This document shows, one piece after another, positions 61,163-64,000 of a stretch of DNA of 64,000 bases. Location of the stretch: contig NZ_BDMM01000002.1 of the NCBI RefSeq assembly GCF_002157625.1, positions 248,001 to 312,000 on the forward strand, in the 5' to 3' direction. The stretch is from Brevundimonas sp. SH203 (GTDB taxonomy: Bacteria > Pseudomonadota > Alphaproteobacteria > Caulobacterales > Caulobacteraceae). The translations under genes and the position numbers were made by a program. The first letter of the stretch is position 1. Each line of letters starts with the position of its first letter. A model generated the notes under the pieces. That model did not search any database. It was not told the DNA's origin and worked only from the letters and a program-made list of their open reading frames with translations.

Positions 61163-61887
61163 TGCCGGGGGGCGTCGCCGATGACGATGGTCGCGGCCTT
61201 GGCGTTTTCGGCCGTCTGCAGCAGCCGCAGCTGCGCCAGCTCGGGATTGTCCTTCAACAGGCGCGCCGCATTGGCCAGGGCGCGCAGGGCCGCCTGTTCG
61301 CCGCGGGCGCGTTCCAGCGCCGCCAGACCGTCCAGCCGCGCCCGCTCGACATCGCTCATCAGCCGGCGAATCTCGGGCGGCAGGGTGACGGCGGCGATCT
61401 CGACCCTTTCGACCCGCGCGGCGCCGACCGTCTCGCCCACCCGCGCGCCCAGGGCGTCGGCCGTCTCCGGCGCCTGGGCCAGCAGGGTTTCCAGCGGCGT
61501 CTCGGCCGCCAGGCGGATCAGGGCGGACTGGACCGCCAGATCGAGGCGCGGCTCGACCGGCTCGCGCAGCGACAGTTCGGCGTTCTCGATGCGGAACAGG
61601 GCCGAGGCGGTCAGGCGCAGCGGCATCCGTTCGACGGACAGGACATCGGCCCGCACCGACCGCACCTGCCGGTCCAGGGTGACGGGCGCCAGCGTCAGCC
61701 GACCATGCCCCTTCCACAGCCGATGCACCCCCGGCGCCAGCAGACGGTCGAACGCGCCGTCGATATAAACCGCCGTCCGCTCCCAGCTGTTGACCCGCAC
61801 GCGCCGGAAACGGCTCAGCAGCACGGCGGCGCCGATCAGGACCGCGAGGGGCGTCAGGATCGGAACATAGATCGCCATCTGGCCCAT
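61159..61887 (-). CDS. SPFH/band 7 slipin-like membrane protein
   Basis: A 242-residue protein with an N-terminal membrane helix (about residues 6-24, VPILTPLAVLIGAAVLL) and an SPFH (band 7) domain, with segments RVNSWERTAVYIDGAF, LDRQVRSVRADVLSVERMPLR and AVQSALIRLAAETPLETLL, then a helical AE-rich C-terminus. SPFH proteins form ring assemblies at membranes and often regulate proteases. No partner NfeD gene is adjacent; instead the MmcQ-like gene follows. A slightly later ATG (codon 4) is possible. Confidence 0.85.
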   Translation of the reverse strand: MGQMAIYVPILTPLAVLIGAAVLLSRFRRVRVNSWERTAVYIDGAFDRLLAPGVHRLWKGHGRLTLAPVTLDRQVRSVRADVLSVERMPLRLTASALFRIENAELSLREPVEPRLDLAVQSALIRLAAETPLETLLAQAPETADALGARVGETVGAARVERVEIAAVTLPPEIRRLMSDVERARLDGLAALERARGEQAALRALANAARLLKDNPELAQLRLLQTAENAKAATIVIGDAPRQ

Positions 61888-61901
61888 TCATCGTCTCCTG
61901 C

Positions 61902-62003
61902 GACACAGACGCCCGGCGCCGCGGCGGCAGGGCGGGGGCCCGAAGCCCGCATGGCCCGACCACGGCTCGCCTTTCGGCCGGCGCCGGGCGTCCTTCCTGT
62001 GTC
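61902..62003. repeat. long interrupted inverted repeat upstream of the slipin gene
   Basis: GACACAG + ACGCCCGGCGCCG (61902-61921) pairs with CGGCGCCGGGCGT (61979-61991), CCTTC bulge, CTGTGTC (61997-62003). The 13-base and 7-base blocks are perfect. The interior (61922-61978) holds further small stems such as GGGCCCGAAGCCC. The sequence is unlike the other repeat families. It starts 15 bases from the slipin start. Further hairpins lie to 62091. It may be a structured RNA or a repeat; no identity is known to me. Confidence 0.6.
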
Positions 62004-62127
62004 AAACACACGAGAGGCGCCCCTTTGCGGCTGACCGCGCCCGTGACCGGGCGTCGCGCCGAGACGACCTCTGACAGGGGCGAAAGCCCCGCCTCACCTT
62101 AGCGCCGACCGTCCCTGCGTCCAGCCT

Positions 62128-63960
62128 TCAATAGGCCAGAGCTATGCCGTCCTTTCGCATCTCGGTCGCCGCCCCATAGGTCCAGCGCCCGTCGGGGTTC
62201 ATCTGTTTCATCACGTTCTGATAGCCGCCGAACCCGCCGTCCGGTTCGCCCAGCGTCCAGCCCATGGCTCGCAGTTGGGCCTTGGTCGCCTCGGGCACGC
62301 CGCTCTCCAGATGCAGCACCCCGGTCCCCTCCTGCGGCTGGCCGGTCGGCTCGGACGAGCCGTAGTGCTGCCAGCGCGGGGCGTCGCCCGCCGCCTGCGG
62401 CTCCAGCCCGTAATCGACCATGTTGATGATGATCTGGGCCTGGCCCTGCGGCTGCATGGCGCCGCCCATGACGCCGAACGCCATCCACGGCTCGCCGTCC
62501 TTGACCGCGAAACCCGGAATGATGGTCTGGAACGGCCGCTTGCCCGGCGCATAGACGTTCGGGTGGCCGTCGGTCAGGGCGAACAGTTCGCCCCGGTCCT
62601 GGAACATGAAGCCCAGCGGCTCCGACCCGTCGTCCGGCGCCAGGCCCGAGCCCATGCCGCGATAGTTGGACTGAATCCAGCTGACCATCATCCCGTCGCT
62701 GTCTGCGACGCTGAAATAGGTGGTGTCGCCGTGGTGCGGCGCGTCGCCCGGCATGACGCGGTCCATCACCCGATCCGGCCGGATCAGTTTGGCGCGTTCG
62801 GCGGCATAGGCCTTGGAGTTCAGCCACTCGACCGGGGTTTTCGAGAATCGGTCGTCGGCGAACCAGCGCGCCCGGTCCTCGAACGCCAGCCGCTTGGCCT
62901 CGGCCTGGACGTGCAGCGAGGCGGCGGACTGGAAGCCCATGGCCTTCAGATCGAACTGTTCGCAGATATTCAGGATCTGGTTGGTCGACAGCCCCTGCGT
63001 ATTCGGCCCCAGGCCGAAGACGTCCACGCCGCGATAGTTGGTCTGGATGGGCTCGACCCATTCGGTGTGATGGGCGGCCATGTCGGCGCGGGTCATCCAG
63101 CCGCCGATCCGCTTGAAATAGGCTTCGATACGGTCGGCGATTGGGCCGTCGTAGAAGGCGTCGCGCCCGCCTTCGGCGATCATCCGCAGCGTCTTGCCGA
63201 GATAAGGGTTGGCGAACATCTCGCCCACCTTTGGCGTCGCCCCGCCGGCGGCCCAGATGCGTTTCCTGTTATCGTTCTCCTCGATCGGAATCCGGCCCCG
63301 GTCGAAGGCGGCCATGTTGCGTTCCAGATAGTAGGCGATGACCTGGGGCACGGGCGCGCCCTGTTCGCACAGCTCCGCGACCGGCAGCAGCACGTCTTTC
63401 CACGGCAGTTTTCCATACCGCTGGTGCGCGCTCCACCAGGCGTCCACCGCGCCCGGCACATTGACCGTCACCGCGCCATAGCGGGGCAGATAGCCGTCCA
63501 CGGCCCTGGACCGCGCGGTCTCCAGGCTCAGCCCGCGCGGACTGGCCCCCGAGCCGTTCAGGCCGACGACCTTCCTCTGTTTCGGGTCCCACATCAGGCA
63601 GTAGGCGTCGCCGCCGATGCCGTTGGCCGTCGGCTCCAGAAAGCCCAGGGCCGCATTTATGGCGATGGCCGCGTCGATGGCCGATCCGCCGCGCCTTAAG
63701 GTGTCTATGCCGATCAGGGTGGCGGCCGGATGCGCCGTCGCCGCCGCCCCCTTCGCGCCCCAGACGGTCGAGCGTCCCATGAACTTCGGCCCGCTGATCC
63801 GGTCGCCGATGCCGATCCCGGCGTAAGGGTCGGCCGGTCGGGCAGGGGCTTGCGGAACGGGGGCTGGCGGAACGGGGCCGGCGGTCGGCTGCTGCGCCTG
63901 GGCCGCGCTCGTCGCCATGACCCCGACGGGCAGGGCGGACAGGAAGGTGCGACGACGCAT
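62128..63960 (-). CDS. ggt: gamma-glutamyltransferase family protein, Tat-exported
   Basis: A 610-residue Ntn-hydrolase with a twin-arginine leader (MRRRTFLSALPVG) and a low-complexity proline-rich linker (about residues 22-46). GGT core features include AAIAINAALGFLEPTANGIGGD (about residues 97-118) and the autoprocessing/nucleophile site HHGDTTYFSVAD, where T413 would become the N-terminal nucleophile of the small subunit. The usual TTH triplet is TTY. NYRGMGSGLAPDDG and GGAMQPQGQ are further family sites. It probably hydrolyses glutathione or related gamma-glutamyl peptides. Final gene in the window. Confidence 0.88.
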   Translation of the reverse strand: MRRRTFLSALPVGVMATSAAQAQQPTAGPVPPAPVPQAPARPADPYAGIGIGDRISGPKFMGRSTVWGAKGAAATAHPAATLIGIDTLRRGGSAIDAAIAINAALGFLEPTANGIGGDAYCLMWDPKQRKVVGLNGSGASPRGLSLETARSRAVDGYLPRYGAVTVNVPGAVDAWWSAHQRYGKLPWKDVLLPVAELCEQGAPVPQVIAYYLERNMAAFDRGRIPIEENDNRKRIWAAGGATPKVGEMFANPYLGKTLRMIAEGGRDAFYDGPIADRIEAYFKRIGGWMTRADMAAHHTEWVEPIQTNYRGVDVFGLGPNTQGLSTNQILNICEQFDLKAMGFQSAASLHVQAEAKRLAFEDRARWFADDRFSKTPVEWLNSKAYAAERAKLIRPDRVMDRVMPGDAPHHGDTTYFSVADSDGMMVSWIQSNYRGMGSGLAPDDGSEPLGFMFQDRGELFALTDGHPNVYAPGKRPFQTIIPGFAVKDGEPWMAFGVMGGAMQPQGQAQIIINMVDYGLEPQAAGDAPRWQHYGSSEPTGQPQEGTGVLHLESGVPEATKAQLRAMGWTLGEPDGGFGGYQNVMKQMNPDGRWTYGAATEMRKDGIALAY

Positions 63961-64000
63961 GGGCGAACTCCTCGAACAACCGATGCGCCATCAAGCGGGC

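Noticed and set aside
1..64000. tRNA, rRNA or tmRNA genes
   Set aside because: Intergenic regions were read for TTCGANTC-type loops, CCA ends and rRNA cores; none was found.
1..64000. CRISPR array, IS element or prophage
   Set aside because: No direct repeats of 24-40 bases with unique spacers, no transposase or integrase frame; the only XRE gene stands alone without phage genes.

Overview
The window reads as a single, almost continuous piece of high-GC alphaproteobacterial chromosome. It is most likely from Caulobacteraceae and Brevundimonas-like. The evidence is gene content and signals rather than a search: a split F0 operon with a b' subunit, a split glycine decarboxylase (GcvPA/GcvPB) behind a tandem glycine riboswitch, the alphaproteobacterial Bam lipoprotein BamF beside lspA, DUF4170, a GTTC-N7-GTTC LexA box, and very dense GC-rich coding on both strands with many 4-base stop/start overlaps. 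I see no rRNA, tRNA, insertion sequence, prophage or CRISPR array.

Layout. 0-7.5 kb: the end of a YgfZ-like folate protein gene, a YkgJ-type cysteine protein, a family 9 glycosyltransferase, a GAF-EAL c-di-GMP phosphodiesterase, a dihydroorotase with an altered metal motif, a short TyrA and a secreted hydrolase. 7.5-14.5 kb: erpA / dgt / SPOR / nagZ / scpA / scpB and a CHASE4-type histidine kinase. 14.5-18.7 kb: ispH and the F0 operon atpI-B-E-F'-F, closed by a textbook terminator. 18.7-22.6 kb: small membrane proteins, a lower-GC patch (XRE regulator, FkbM methyltransferase) and a divergent SDR/TetR pair around a long palindrome. 22.6-29.5 kb: the glycine cleavage operon gcvT-H-PA-PB with its riboswitch, then fbp and pncA. 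29.5-38.2 kb: a LexA-boxed Y-family polymerase, adenine deaminase, argS, thioesterase, bamF, lspA and xseA. 38.2-43.2 kb: a TetR/YciI pair, purD, a ParDE-like toxin-antitoxin pair, an L,D-transpeptidase and a secreted amidohydrolase. 43.2-54 kb: lipid A/Kdo genes (lpxK, waaA, a DUF374 acyltransferase, an MsbA-like ABC exporter) and, further on, DUF4170, cysQ and pmbA. Between these two groups sits a plus-strand FMN-riboswitch/ribN/phosphatase module and a lower-GC orphan gene. 54-64 kb: MAPEG, M14 peptidase, DUF3829 lipoprotein, ubiD, aldo/keto reductase, hydrolase, MmcQ-like protein, slipin and a Tat-exported gamma-glutamyltransferase.

A recurring theme is GC-rich palindromic intergenic repeats of at least three sequence types. 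They sit not only between transcription units but inside operons (scpA-scpB, gcvPA-gcvH, gcvH-gcvT). In one case the repeat supplies the start codon of the next gene (tyrA), and in another it forms an open frame that bridges scpA and scpB by overlapping stop and start. No clearly new multi-gene system is evident. The most unusual observations are these repeat-embedded gene junctions, the FMN-riboswitch transporter-phosphatase unit placed inside a lipid A locus, the acidic antitoxin without a recognisable DNA-binding domain, and a long structured inverted repeat upstream of the slipin gene. Only two gaps exceed 300 bases without a gene (27346-27721 and 48575-48894), and each is occupied by a riboswitch.
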